Positions 1 to 9,048 of a DNA stretch of 64,000 nt are shown piece after piece. This stretch comes from Ruminiclostridium sp. Its GTDB lineage: Bacteria > Bacillota > Clostridia > Oscillospirales > Ruminococcaceae. The position numbers and the translations under genes are program-made. Every line of letters begins with the position of its first letter. Positions within the stretch are counted from its first letter, which is position 1. Location: contig JAGAVH010000069.1 in assembly GCA_017942025.1 (NCBI GenBank), positions 1 through 64,000 of the forward strand. The letters run 5' to 3'. The notes beneath the pieces were generated by a model that worked only from the letters and a program-made list of their open reading frames with translations, ran no database searches and was not told the DNA's origin.

Positions 1-10
1 AACACCAAAA

Positions 11-29
11 GTGCATCACGACGATGCAC
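11..29. other. Small inverted repeat at window edge
   Basis: A 7-bp inverted repeat (GTGCATC / GATGCAC, 5-nt loop) lies at the very start of the window. It could be part of a structured RNA or of a gene that begins outside the window. No reading frame through bases 1-60 is long enough to identify. Function unknown. Confidence 0.3.
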
Positions 30-87
30 AACAAAGTGTTCGCATAAGGTATAGTTGAGGGGATTATGACGAAGTAAGCAAAAATGC

Positions 88-122
88 TTTTAGAGAGCCG
101 TTTAAGGCTCTCTAAAACTTTT
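88..122 (+). terminator. Intrinsic terminator
   Basis: A perfect 12-bp stem (88-99 pairing with 106-117, arms TTTTAGAGAGCC and GGCTCTCTAAAA, 6-nt loop) is followed by CTTTTA. It probably ends whatever gene or RNA enters from the left of the window. Confidence 0.75.
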
Positions 123-688
123 ATATCACTATTTCGTGTATATCCACAAATTCGTTACAAGTTACCAGCATTTTTGCGGTGCGTGAGTTTGTCTTCAGTC
201 TGAAAGGAAGCGGAGCTTCCTCTTTCAATTATTGTACATTCGTAAAAGCAGTCCTGACATCGGTCCGTTTTTGAAGATTTTATGGTTGACGGCATATCGT
301 TAGCTTTAGTTTTACTGCATTATGGGGTATAAGAGAGGATATGCGCCGTAAATCTTGTTTCTGCGGATAGGTTATATCAGAAGGATTATCGGACTCAGAA
401 ACAAGACGCCTGGTATGATGAAAAGAAAATGGGGTAAAGACCGGGACTGCTTTCCGAATGTTCGGAGAAAATTCTCTCCTTATTAAACATCGCAAAACAC
501 AGGCAATTTGTTAGATGATTTTCGGAATTTTTTTAAAATTTTTTAAAATTTTTTTAATAATGATACATTTTTCAACTTTATCGACAATATCAGACTTTTA
601 CAAGCTTATACGCAAGCAATAAACACAGGTATATTTTTGCACAAAAAATCTTTATCGAGGAGCAGAAAAAAAGTTAAATTTTACGATT
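118..688. other. Geneless stretch
   Basis: I find no convincing gene here. The longest open frame (minus strand, 280-495) has no ribosome binding site and no recognisable motif. An imperfect hairpin, GAAAGGAAGC / GCTTCC-TC-TTTC, lies at 202-226. From about 520 on the sequence becomes very A/T rich and leads into the tandem promoters of the ABC transporter genes. Confidence 0.5.
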
Positions 689-717
689 TTGACACAAATC
701 CCGATAAATTGTAAAAT
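689..717 (+). promoter_or_regulatory. Sigma-A promoter P1 for ABC exporter
   Basis: TTGACA (689-694), a 17-bp spacer and TAAAAT (712-717). It is the upstream member of two tandem promoters whose -35 boxes start 33 bp apart. Confidence 0.65.
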
Positions 718-721
718 ACTA

Positions 722-750
722 TTGACAGCTTCTTGCACTTGTGATAAAAT
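722..750 (+). promoter_or_regulatory. Sigma-A promoter P2 for ABC exporter
   Basis: TTGACA (722-727), a 17-bp spacer and TAAAAT (745-750), with an extended -10 TG at 742-743. It leaves a leader of about 140 nt before the first ABC gene at 896. Confidence 0.75.
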
Positions 751-895
751 AGCTGAGCAAATAAAGAAAATCGTACAGAAAAGGACGCAAAAGAATAGAT
801 TATTACAATTTATTTTCTTTTTTGTACAATTTAGTGAAATCGTTTTCTGAAAACACCCTGCAAGACTATAAAAGTCACGGAAAGGAAGAGTAAAA

Positions 896-2650
896 ATGTT
901 TCAGCTGAAATGGCTATGGGAAAATCTGAAGGGCTACCGACCAATATATGCGGTGGCGCTTACGATGTCAATTATAAATATGTCGTTTTTCCTTGTCGGC
1001 CCCATCATTACCGAAAAAATAATATCTATCTTCATCACCTCTCCCGACGCTCTTTCAAACATTGAAAATCAGAGAGAGCTTCTGATTACGCTGTGTGTAG
1101 CGATGATACTTTTTGTATTTGTCCGCACCTGCTTGCAGTTTGTGGCAAAAACACTCTACGAAATAGTATCGCAGGGAGTTCTGCAAAAGGTAAGAAACGA
1201 GCTGTTCCGCCGTATGCAGAATCAGGATATGAAGTTCTACGATGAGCATACAAGAGGCGACCTTGTAACAAGACTTACCGGTGACTTAGAGCTTATCCGT
1301 CATTCTCTGGCATGGATTATCATGATGGTGGTAGAAAGCCTTGCGCTCTTTATATACACAATCATTTACTTCTTCATTATCGACTGGCTGATGACCTTAT
1401 GCATTCTTTCCCTTGCTCCCATTCTGTGTATAGTTTCAAGAATGTTTTCAAAGAGAGTAAGAAAAAGATACGTGGTACTCCGTGAAAAGCTCTCAAAGCT
1501 CAACACAAAGGCTCAGGAGAATATTGCCGCTAACCGTGTTGTAAAGGCTTTTGCAAGAGAAGAGTACGAGATGGAGGACTTTGACAAGTACAACAAGGAT
1601 TATTGCGAACATAACCAGCAGGCGGCTATGGTATGGCTCACCTTCCAGCCCTATATTGAAACCCTCGCTCAGGGCTTATGGGTAGTACAGATGCTGGCAG
1701 GCGGTATCTTTGTAATAAACGGCAGAATCACATTATCCGAGTACACAGTCTTTTCAGGACTTCTGTGGACTATCTCCAACACTATGAGAAATATCGGTAT
1801 GCTTATAAACGATATGCAGAGATTCTTTGCAAGCGTTACAAAGATTATAGAAGTGTACTATACAAAGCCTGACATCGTAAACGAGCATAACTGCGATGAA
1901 AGACCGAGAATAAAGGGTGATATCCGCTTTGAAAATGTATCTATGAAATTCGGAGAAACTACCGTTTTAAAGGATATCAATCTTGATATAAAGGATGGAG
2001 AAACCGTAGTAATAATGGGCGCTACCGGCTCAGGAAAGACTACGCTTATGAATCTTATTGCAAGATTCTACGATGTGACCAGCGGCGCTGTATATGTTGA
2101 CGGAAAGAATGTAAAGGACTATGAGCCTGATATTCTCCGTTCAAACATCGGTATGACAACTCAGGAGGTACTGCTCTTTTCCGATACAGTTGACGGAAAT
2201 ATCGCCTATGGTGATTCTGACCTGCCATTTGAAGAGGTACAGAAGTTCGCTCACCTTGCTTCGGCTCACTTTATCGAAAAAATGCCAGAGCAGTATGATA
2301 CTATCATAGGCGAACGTGGTGTAGGTCTTTCAGGCGGACAGAAGCAAAGAATCGCTCTCGCACGTGCTATGGCGATAAAGCCTCCTATACTTATTTTAGA
2401 TGATACCACATCCGCTGTTGATATGGAAACAGAAATCGAAATTCAGGAAAACCTGACAAAGCTCGGATATGATTGTACAAAGCTCATAATAGCACAGCGC
2501 ACCTCCTCTGCCCGTCACGCTGACAGAATCGTCATTTTAGAGGACGGCAAAATAAAGGAATGCGGTACCCACGAAGAGCTTATGGCATTAAAGGGTTATT
2601 ATCATGAGATATATACTCTCCAGAATGGTTTAGAAGAGGAGGCGGTATAA
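896..2650 (+). CDS. ABC exporter half, degenerate-site subunit
   Basis: This 584-residue protein is an ABC half-exporter: an N-terminal six-helix type IV transmembrane domain (about residues 1-320) and a C-terminal ATPase domain with Walker A GATGSGKTT, signature LSGGQKQR and Walker B ILILDD. The residue after the Walker B aspartate is Asp instead of the catalytic Glu, and the switch-loop His is Gln (IIAQRTSS). These changes mark the degenerate-site partner of a heterodimeric exporter, as in the TM287 subunit of TM287/288. The next gene encodes the canonical partner and starts at the base after this stop codon. A GGAAAGG ribosome binding site precedes the ATG. Such pairs usually export drugs, lipids or peptides, but the substrate cannot be read from sequence. 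Confidence 0.93.
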   Translation: MFQLKWLWENLKGYRPIYAVALTMSIINMSFFLVGPIITEKIISIFITSPDALSNIENQRELLITLCVAMILFVFVRTCLQFVAKTLYEIVSQGVLQKVRNELFRRMQNQDMKFYDEHTRGDLVTRLTGDLELIRHSLAWIIMMVVESLALFIYTIIYFFIIDWLMTLCILSLAPILCIVSRMFSKRVRKRYVVLREKLSKLNTKAQENIAANRVVKAFAREEYEMEDFDKYNKDYCEHNQQAAMVWLTFQPYIETLAQGLWVVQMLAGGIFVINGRITLSEYTVFSGLLWTISNTMRNIGMLINDMQRFFASVTKIIEVYYTKPDIVNEHNCDERPRIKGDIRFENVSMKFGETTVLKDINLDIKDGETVVIMGATGSGKTTLMNLIARFYDVTSGAVYVDGKNVKDYEPDILRSNIGMTTQEVLLFSDTVDGNIAYGDSDLPFEEVQKFAHLASAHFIEKMPEQYDTIIGERGVGLSGGQKQRIALARAMAIKPPILILDDTTSAVDMETEIEIQENLTKLGYDCTKLIIAQRTSSARHADRIVILEDGKIKECGTHEELMALKGYYHEIYTLQNGLEEEAV

Positions 2651-4435
2651 GTGGCAAGAAATAAATTTGATATTGACGAAACCCTTGAAACCCCATTTAA
2701 CTTTGCCCACTTCAAGAGAGCTCTTGTATATGTAAAGCGTTATAAATGGAAAATGATAACCGCCTTTATATTATCAGCAATTTCCGCAATAGTCGCCTTA
2801 TTCGCCCCCCTTATCACAAAGGAGGTTGTAGATAAGGCTATACCTATGGGTATGAATGGCGATGAAAAAGCTATCCCCTATATTGTTGTACTGTCGGGAC
2901 TGTTTTTACTGACTATCGTAGTCAGCGTTATTCTCGGCAACATCCGTCAGAGAATAATGACAAAGGCAGGTCAGATGATGATTTATGATATCAGAAAGGA
3001 CCTGTTCAGGCATCTTCAGGAGTTGCCCTTTCAGTATTACGATGACAGACCTCAGGGCAAGATACTTGTAAGAGTAGTAAACTATGTAAACAATGTATCG
3101 GATATGCTGACAAACGGCATTATAAACTTTGTGCTTGAAATCTTTAACCTTATATTCATAACCATATTTATGTTCTCTGTAGACGTAAGGCTGGCACTTG
3201 TAATATTTGCGGGTGTACCCGTATTCATACTTGTTATGGTAATATTAAAGAACAAGCAGAGAAAAGCATGGCAGCAGGTATCCAACAAGAACTCAAACCA
3301 GACGGCTTATCTTGCAGAAAGTATAAACTGTATCAGAGTAACTCAGAGCTTTGCAAGAGAAAATGAAAATCTCGGTATCTTCCGCAGACTTTCTACAGCT
3401 TACCGCAAGGTATGGATGAAGGCGGTAACGATAAACCACTTTATTCCCTTCTCGGTTGACAATATAAGAGCGACGGTAGATTCCGCAATTTACTTTGTGG
3501 GACTGCTTGTAATCGGCTTCCCTGCGGTATCGTTGGGTAGTATTCTTGCTATGAGCAACTACTCCTCCCGCTTCTGGCAGCCTATCATCAATATTGCAAA
3601 CCTTTATAACAACTTTATAAATACCATAGCTTATCTTGAAAGAATTTTTGAAACTATGGACGAGCCCGTCCCTGTAAAGAATGCAGACGACGCCTACGAG
3701 CTTCCTGAAATTACCGGTAAGGTAGAATTCAAGAACGTAACCTTCGCTTATGAAGAGGGCAAGAACATCTTAGAGAATGTCAGCTTTACAGTAAATCCCG
3801 GCGAGAGCGTTGCCCTTGTAGGCCCTACAGGTGCAGGTAAAACGACCATTATAAATCTGATTTCAAGATTCTACAATATAAACGAAGGTGCAGTCTACGT
3901 AGATGGTCACGATATAAGCAAGGTTACCTTACATTCCCTTCGTAAGCAGATGGGTATAATGCTTCAGGACAGCTTTATATTCTCAGGCACTATCGAAAAC
4001 AACATCCGCTACGGCAAGCTAGACGCTACAGAAGAAGAGATTATAAAGGCGTCACAGACCGTATGCGCCCACAACTTTATTGAAGGACTTGAAAAGGGCT
4101 ATCAGACGGAAATGTCCGAGGGTGGCTCACAGCTTTCAGGCGGTCAGCGACAGCTGGTTTCCTTTGCAAGAACGCTTATCTCCGATCCAAAGATTCTGAT
4201 CCTTGACGAAGCGACCTCATCCATTGACGCCAAGACAGAAAAAGAGCTTCAGACTGGTCTTAACGAGCTGTTAAAGGGCAGAACAAGCTTTATTATCGCT
4301 CACAGATTATCAACCATCAGAAACTGTGACAAGATAATGTTCATCAATAATAAGGGTATCACAGAAGCTGGTACTCACGAAGAGTTGCTTGCCAAAAAGG
4401 GAGATTATTATAATCTCTATATGGCACAGAAATAA
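2651..4435 (+). CDS. ABC exporter half, catalytic subunit
   Basis: This 594-residue half-exporter has an N-terminal transmembrane domain (about residues 30-330) and a C-terminal ATPase domain with Walker A GPTGAGKTT, signature LSGGQRQ, Walker B LILDEATSS with the catalytic Glu, and the switch His in IIAHRLST. It starts with GTG directly after the TAA of the preceding gene. A GAGGAGG ribosome binding site lies inside the end of that gene, so translation is probably coupled. It corresponds to the TM288-like partner carrying the competent ATP site. The two proteins are inferred to form one heterodimeric exporter in the cytoplasmic membrane. Confidence 0.93.
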   Translation: MARNKFDIDETLETPFNFAHFKRALVYVKRYKWKMITAFILSAISAIVALFAPLITKEVVDKAIPMGMNGDEKAIPYIVVLSGLFLLTIVVSVILGNIRQRIMTKAGQMMIYDIRKDLFRHLQELPFQYYDDRPQGKILVRVVNYVNNVSDMLTNGIINFVLEIFNLIFITIFMFSVDVRLALVIFAGVPVFILVMVILKNKQRKAWQQVSNKNSNQTAYLAESINCIRVTQSFARENENLGIFRRLSTAYRKVWMKAVTINHFIPFSVDNIRATVDSAIYFVGLLVIGFPAVSLGSILAMSNYSSRFWQPIINIANLYNNFINTIAYLERIFETMDEPVPVKNADDAYELPEITGKVEFKNVTFAYEEGKNILENVSFTVNPGESVALVGPTGAGKTTIINLISRFYNINEGAVYVDGHDISKVTLHSLRKQMGIMLQDSFIFSGTIENNIRYGKLDATEEEIIKASQTVCAHNFIEGLEKGYQTEMSEGGSQLSGGQRQLVSFARTLISDPKILILDEATSSIDAKTEKELQTGLNELLKGRTSFIIAHRLSTIRNCDKIMFINNKGITEAGTHEELLAKKGDYYNLYMAQK

Positions 4436-4457
4436 AGGTTTTCCAAAATGCATACAA

Positions 4458-4493
4458 AATCACCCCTTGGCTTGTTAAAACCGAGGGGTGATT
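4458..4493. terminator. Bidirectional terminator
   Basis: A 10-bp stem AATCACCCCT / AGGGGTGATT, extended by two further pairs, lies between two convergent units: the ABC exporter (+) and the nitroreductase operon (-). On the minus strand the stem is followed by TTTTG, so it fits the minus operon slightly better. Confidence 0.75.
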
Positions 4494-4500
4494 GTATTAT

Positions 4501-5037
4501 TCACTTTTTATCATCAGGGAATCCATTAAACCACGCTCTCTCCGAAAAGTCAAGCTTTTTCGGTGCGGTTACTTTTTCCTCTGCAATGCCTACGGGTAAG
4601 AAGCAGATAAGTTCATATTCGTCGGGGACGCCGAGAATCTGTGCCATTTTACAGCCGATTCTGTCCTCGTCGGTGATATGACCTTCGTACCAACAGCTAT
4701 GATAGCCAAGCTCCGTTATTGCAAGCAGCATATTTTCTATTGCCGCTGAATAATCCTGCACCGCATAGCATTTATCTCTGTAGGCGTTTATCCGTCTTGT
4801 CAGAACGCATATCATTGCGGGAGCGGTCTCCCCTACCGGCGGATCGATAACGCTGTGTAGCTTCTTCATTACCTCCTTATCGTCAACTGCAATAAGGCTT
4901 GTAGTCTGCTTGTTACAGCCTGAAGGAGCGTCAAGTCCTGCCTTCATTATGGTAATAAGGTCTTCTCTTGGTACAGGGGTGGATTTGTATTTCCCTCTGT
5001 AGCTGTGTCGGTTGCTTATCGTATCAATTATACTCAT
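4501..5037 (-). CDS. Nitroreductase family protein
   Basis: This 178-residue protein looks like an FMN-dependent nitroreductase. It has the N-terminal NRHSYRGKY segment that contacts the flavin phosphate, the APSGCNKQT stretch and the central segment with AIENMLLAITELG that forms the dimer and flavin site. At under 180 residues it is a compact member. Its start overlaps the 3' end of the upstream pseudouridine synthase gene by 4 bp, so it is the last gene of the 9828-to-4501 minus operon. The physiological substrate is unknown. Confidence 0.85.
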   Translation of the reverse strand: MSIIDTISNRHSYRGKYKSTPVPREDLITIMKAGLDAPSGCNKQTTSLIAVDDKEVMKKLHSVIDPPVGETAPAMICVLTRRINAYRDKCYAVQDYSAAIENMLLAITELGYHSCWYEGHITDEDRIGCKMAQILGVPDEYELICFLPVGIAEEKVTAPKKLDFSERAWFNGFPDDKK

Positions 5038-6002
5038 TTTGTACCTTTATTCTTTCCGAAATCCTTTGCAAACTGCGGTTTCGGTGCAGTAAATTCCTTT
5101 TTATCAAGGTAGGAAAGTATGCCTGCATCCGTTTTAAAGCTGAATATCAGCTTATAACTGCAAAGTGCCTGATACTTAAAGCCGTACTGTTTATTGATTT
5201 TATTACTGCCGTACTTTCCGTCACCTAAAAGCGGATGTCCGATATAGGCTAAATGCGCTCTTATCTGATGGGTTCTGCCGGTAAGTAAATCCACCTCTAA
5301 AAGCGAATTATCTCCATCGTAGTCCAGCACCTTGTACTTTGTCTTTATGGTAAGATTATCCCGTGTTTTCTGATTGGAAATTTTTACTGTATTGGTTTTA
5401 CTGTCCTTTTTTAGATATGCGGTAAGGGTTGCCGCCTTTGGCTCTACCCTGCCTACAGCTATACAAAGATACAGCTTTTTAAGCTCTCTGTCCCTTATCT
5501 TCTGACTCATAACGCGGAGTGCTTCAGCATTTTTTGCCGCTATAACTATACCGCAGGTATTACGATCGATGCGGTTGCATAAAGCAGGAACAAAGGTATT
5601 TTCCTTTTCGGGGATATACTCACCCTTATTATAAAGATAGCTTTTTATTCTGTTTATAAGGGTATCTGTATCGTTTGTTTCATCCTCGTGGACTACCATA
5701 CCCTGCGGCTTATTTATAAGCAGGATATTTTCATCCTCATAGATTATATCAAGCTCACACGACACCGTGGTGAAATCCTCGTCTATCTGCTTTGGCTCTA
5801 AAAGTTCGTCCTTTATAAAGAGCTTTATGATATCATTTTCGGCAAGATGTGTTTTTGTATCGCATTTCTTGCCGTTGAGCTTTATACAGTTTTTTCTTGA
5901 CAGCTTGCAGATATTTCCCATAGTAAGAGCAGGAAAGCACTTGATAAGAAAGCGGTCAAGCCTCTGACCGCTGTCATTTTTCGATACTGTGATTTCTCTC
6001 AT
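5034..6002 (-). CDS. RluA-family RNA pseudouridine synthase
   Basis: This 322-residue protein has an N-terminal S4 RNA-binding domain (about residues 10-65, SGQRLDRFL...KLNGKK) followed by the RluA catalytic domain. The catalytic Asp lies in NRIDRNTCG, a variant of the usual HRLDxxTSG, and LLTGRTHQIRAHL and GHPLLGDGKYG are present. It isomerises uridine in rRNA or tRNA, but the target cannot be assigned among the RluA/C/D paralogues. It overlaps its neighbours by 4 bp on both sides, which indicates tight coupling in one operon. Confidence 0.9.
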   Translation of the reverse strand: MREITVSKNDSGQRLDRFLIKCFPALTMGNICKLSRKNCIKLNGKKCDTKTHLAENDIIKLFIKDELLEPKQIDEDFTTVSCELDIIYEDENILLINKPQGMVVHEDETNDTDTLINRIKSYLYNKGEYIPEKENTFVPALCNRIDRNTCGIVIAAKNAEALRVMSQKIRDRELKKLYLCIAVGRVEPKAATLTAYLKKDSKTNTVKISNQKTRDNLTIKTKYKVLDYDGDNSLLEVDLLTGRTHQIRAHLAYIGHPLLGDGKYGSNKINKQYGFKYQALCSYKLIFSFKTDAGILSYLDKKEFTAPKPQFAKDFGKNKGTK

Positions 6003-6223
6003 TTCTGTATCCTGTCAAAGCCGAATAAGGCAAAATGCTCTATCGCCTTATTGAAGAAGTCGGAGCTGTTCTGACTGCCTTGTGCCACCTCTTCAAGTCC
6101 CTGCTTTGCCTTTTCAAAGGCAGACTGCATTGAGGGAGAGTCCTCCGCCTCAAGCCAGAGCTGATTTTCCCATATTCCGTATTTAAGATTTATTATATAA
6201 GCCTTGGTATTTATCTTTTCCAT
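5999..6223 (-). CDS. Small conserved-looking hypothetical protein
   Basis: A 74-residue protein starting MEKINTKAYI, with no membrane segment and no motif I recognise. It is probably real because it fits tightly between ddl (15 bp upstream) and the pseudouridine synthase gene (4-bp overlap), and it is preceded by an AAAGGAAC ribosome binding site. The second half is predicted helical (SAFEKAKQGLEEVA, FFNKAIEHFALFGF). Function unknown. Confidence 0.7.
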   Translation of the reverse strand: MEKINTKAYIINLKYGIWENQLWLEAEDSPSMQSAFEKAKQGLEEVAQGSQNSSDFFNKAIEHFALFGFDRIQK

Positions 6224-6238
6224 TTTCGTTCCTTTGAA

Positions 6239-7432
6239 TTAAAGCTTGCTACCCTTTGCGCCGCCCAGCTTACCGCCTGTAAAGCCATCTAAGATATTGC
6301 TTTCAAAGCTGAAGGTCAGCGCCTTTATTTCTCTTTCTCTCTTCAGTGCCAAGGATATCATTTCATCAAGAAGCTCAGTATATTTAACTCCTACAGGCTC
6401 CCATAAATAGAATGACAAACTGCCGGGGATAGTGTTTATTTCATTGAGATAGATATTTCCATTTGATTTATCAATCATAAAGTCGATACGTGAAACACCG
6501 CTGCAACCAAGGCACTTGAAAGCCTTTACTGCAAGAGCTCTTATCTTCTCTCTTGTTTCATAATCAATATCGGCAGGAATCTTTCTTTTAAGAGTTGCCA
6601 TACCTGATGATTTTCCGCCCTTGTCGCCTGATATATACTTATCCTCAAAGGAGAGTATATCGTCGCTGTTTACAGGCTCTTCGCATTCGGAGGCTTTTGC
6701 GGTAGCATAGTCGCCACATACGGAGCAGTTTATTTCCTTGAGCTCTGTGATAGCGTGCTCTATAAGAAGTCTTGAAGCATAGGTAAAGGCGTTATCCAGA
6801 GCCTCGTCAAGCTCCTCTTCATTTCTTGCAAGCTCGATACCGACGCTGGAGCCTAAGTTTACAGGCTTTACAATAAGGGGGAAGCCTATCTTTTCCTTGA
6901 TCTTTGCCTTTATCCCCTCTTCGTCTCTTGCATAATCACTGATGTGAGCTACCATACAGTCAAGTACAGGGATATCGTTATCCTTGAAAACTGTCTTCAT
7001 AACGTATTTATCCATACCAACGGCAGAGGATAAAACGTCACAGCCTACATAGGGCAGGCCTAAGGTCTGTAAATAGCCCTGAAGTGCACCATCCTCTACG
7101 TTTGTGCCGTGCACGATCGGGAATGCAACATCGATGTAGTCAATAGTATTATTACCGAATTTCTTTGCAGGATAACGGGATAACACTACCTTGTTGCCAT
7201 CGTTTATAAGTATTACTCTTGTGCTTTCTTTAAGTAATGCGGGTATGCTCTTATAGGATGCAATATTGCCTATCTTTTCACCTATATACATTTCGCTGTT
7301 TTTGGTGATGTATATCGGGATAACCTCATACTTTTTCTTATCGATTGAATTTATAGCCTGAATAGCGGAAATTATTGATACCTCGTGTTCTACACTCTTT
7401 CCGCCAAAGAATACGCCTACCTTTATCTTCAT
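6239..7432 (-). CDS. ddl: D-alanine--D-alanine ligase
   Basis: This ATP-grasp enzyme joins two D-alanines for the end of the peptidoglycan stem peptide. It shows the N-terminal GVFFGGKSVEHEVSI signature, IVKPVNLGSSVGI, and the C-terminal ARIDFM-like SRIDFM and NEINTIPG motifs. I place the start at 7432 (MKIKVGVFFGG): AAAGGA lies just upstream and 19 extra codons before it would run into murF. That gives 397 residues, longer than the usual 300-370, with a Gly/Lys-rich tail (FTGGKLGGAKGSKL). The omega loop contains GDKGGKSSG. D-Ala versus D-Ser or D-Lac specificity cannot be settled by eye. It sits 28 bp after murF, whose product uses the dipeptide. Confidence 0.92.
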   Translation of the reverse strand: MKIKVGVFFGGKSVEHEVSIISAIQAINSIDKKKYEVIPIYITKNSEMYIGEKIGNIASYKSIPALLKESTRVILINDGNKVVLSRYPAKKFGNNTIDYIDVAFPIVHGTNVEDGALQGYLQTLGLPYVGCDVLSSAVGMDKYVMKTVFKDNDIPVLDCMVAHISDYARDEEGIKAKIKEKIGFPLIVKPVNLGSSVGIELARNEEELDEALDNAFTYASRLLIEHAITELKEINCSVCGDYATAKASECEEPVNSDDILSFEDKYISGDKGGKSSGMATLKRKIPADIDYETREKIRALAVKAFKCLGCSGVSRIDFMIDKSNGNIYLNEINTIPGSLSFYLWEPVGVKYTELLDEMISLALKREREIKALTFSFESNILDGFTGGKLGGAKGSKL

Positions 7433-7460
7433 TGTGTCTGTTCCTTTCTTTATATCTTTA

Positions 7461-9026
7461 TCAGTAATTATCAGGAAGGTCGTTTTCAAGAAGGATTATC
7501 TTCTTTTTACCGCCTGTTTTAAGATTATCTGCCTTTGCAAGAGCGTCCTTCAAATCCTTTGCAACGTATATCTTATCTTCGGGATAGCCTGCCTTTAAAA
7601 GTCCTGCCTTTATCGGCACTGCCTGGCGCTCGCCTACTGCTATACAGAAGTCGCAGACCTGAGCCGCCTGCATACCGAATTTTTCGTTAAGCTCGTATTC
7701 CTTTTCGCCAAGCTCAACCATACCCGGAGATACTAAAACCTTGTAGCCGTCAAATACCGCAAGGGTATCAAGCGCCGCTTTTGCTCCATTGGGGTTTGAA
7801 TTGAAGGCATCGTCTATAATAACGGAATTTGCTCCCTTTATTATCTGCAATCTGTGGGGTACACATTCAAGTCTTTTTACAGGAAGTGCAAGCTCGTCAA
7901 AGGATACGCCGAGACTATGAGAAATTGCGATTGCGCCAACGATATTCTGTACGTTGTTTTCTCCGATAAGCTTTGTCACAAATTCTCTGCTTTCGTCACC
8001 GTGGCGAACGATAAACTGTGTTCCCTTTTCGCTGACGGAGAGGACTTCCGCTGTATAATCGGCATCGCCTTTAAGTCCGTAGGTAACCTTTATCTTACTG
8101 CAGGGATTGTTTCTGATATAGTCATTGTCATAATTCAGCACTATCATACCATCCTCGGGCAGACTGTCCGCAAGCTCGAATTTGGTCTTTACGATATTTT
8201 CCATAGACTTGAACATTTCAAGGTGTGCAGGGCCTATGGAGGTGATTATGCCGTGCTTAGGATGTACAATGTCGCAGATTTCCTTTATCTCGCCCACGCC
8301 CTTTGCTCCCATTTCACAGAGGAATATTTCGTGGGTTGCATTAAGACTGCCTCTTACCACCTTTACAACGCCCATTGTGGTATTATAGCTTTCGGGAGTC
8401 ATAAGAACACGGTATTTTGCAGAAAGAAGCTTTTCAAGGTAGAACTTTGTACTTGTCTTGCCGTAGCTACCTGTAAGACCTACTACCGTAAGGTCGGGAA
8501 GCTCCTTTATAATTCTCTTTGCATCATTTATATAATGACGGTTTACTCCTGCTTCTATCGGCTTATTGATAACGTTTGCGATGATTGTACCGAAGAGGTT
8601 TACTATCTGCATAAGGCAGAGGATTATCATTGAAAGGGGTGTAAAGCCCATAAAGAGCGGTACAAGTACCATAACTGCGGTAAAGATTATACCCCAGGTA
8701 ACACACATACGGATAACACGGGGAGTAAATACCAGCTTTTTCTTTGCCTTCTTTGCTTTTACAAAAACACCGTTAAAGCAGATAAAGCCTGAGGCGATAA
8801 GAAGTGTAGACGCCTTTACGTCATTGCAGATAAGAAGCGTCACTATCGAAGCGATAGTAAATATATGACGGATAATAACGCTTCCGATATTTATTCCCAT
8901 CCACTTTAACTGCTCGTTGGCATGGTAGGAATTAAGCTGGAACATATGCATATAGTGTCTGAAATTTATCACACATATTGCTATGAGAACGATATAGAAA
9001 ATCACTATGGATATAATCTCTAACAT
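7461..9026 (-). CDS. murF: MurF with N-terminal membrane segments
   Basis: UDP-MurNAc-tripeptide--D-Ala-D-Ala ligase, the last cytoplasmic Mur ligase step. The ATP-binding loop GLTGSYGKTSTK and the downstream MGAKGVGEI, GPAHLEMF, NNVQNIVGA and DDAFNSNPNG motifs are those of MurF. The protein is 521 residues, about 70 longer than usual. Instead of the ordinary uridine-binding N-terminal domain, the first 150 residues hold several hydrophobic stretches (IISIVIFYIVLIAICVI, SVIIRHIFTIASIV, later MVLVPLFMGF), which would anchor the enzyme in the membrane. It forms an operon with ddl, and murF is correspondingly missing from the dcw cluster at the other end of the window. Confidence 0.88.
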   Translation of the reverse strand: MLEIISIVIFYIVLIAICVINFRHYMHMFQLNSYHANEQLKWMGINIGSVIIRHIFTIASIVTLLICNDVKASTLLIASGFICFNGVFVKAKKAKKKLVFTPRVIRMCVTWGIIFTAVMVLVPLFMGFTPLSMIILCLMQIVNLFGTIIANVINKPIEAGVNRHYINDAKRIIKELPDLTVVGLTGSYGKTSTKFYLEKLLSAKYRVLMTPESYNTTMGVVKVVRGSLNATHEIFLCEMGAKGVGEIKEICDIVHPKHGIITSIGPAHLEMFKSMENIVKTKFELADSLPEDGMIVLNYDNDYIRNNPCSKIKVTYGLKGDADYTAEVLSVSEKGTQFIVRHGDESREFVTKLIGENNVQNIVGAIAISHSLGVSFDELALPVKRLECVPHRLQIIKGANSVIIDDAFNSNPNGAKAALDTLAVFDGYKVLVSPGMVELGEKEYELNEKFGMQAAQVCDFCIAVGERQAVPIKAGLLKAGYPEDKIYVAKDLKDALAKADNLKTGGKKKIILLENDLPDNY

Positions 9027-9048
9027 AACAGAAATCTCTTTTCTTTGT

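Noticed and set aside
280..495. 71-residue open frame on the minus strand
   Set aside because: No ribosome binding site, no recognisable motif, and it sits in a stretch with no conserved-looking neighbours.
7433..7489. Upstream extension of ddl (19 codons)
   Set aside because: It overlaps murF, and the internal ATG at 7432 has a good ribosome binding site and begins the conserved MKIKVGVFFGG.
7854..8633. 259-residue plus-strand frame inside murF
   Set aside because: Shadow of murF, rich in Tyr/Cys with no domain or start signal; other long opposite-strand frames (in relA, recJ, murE) are the same kind of shadow.
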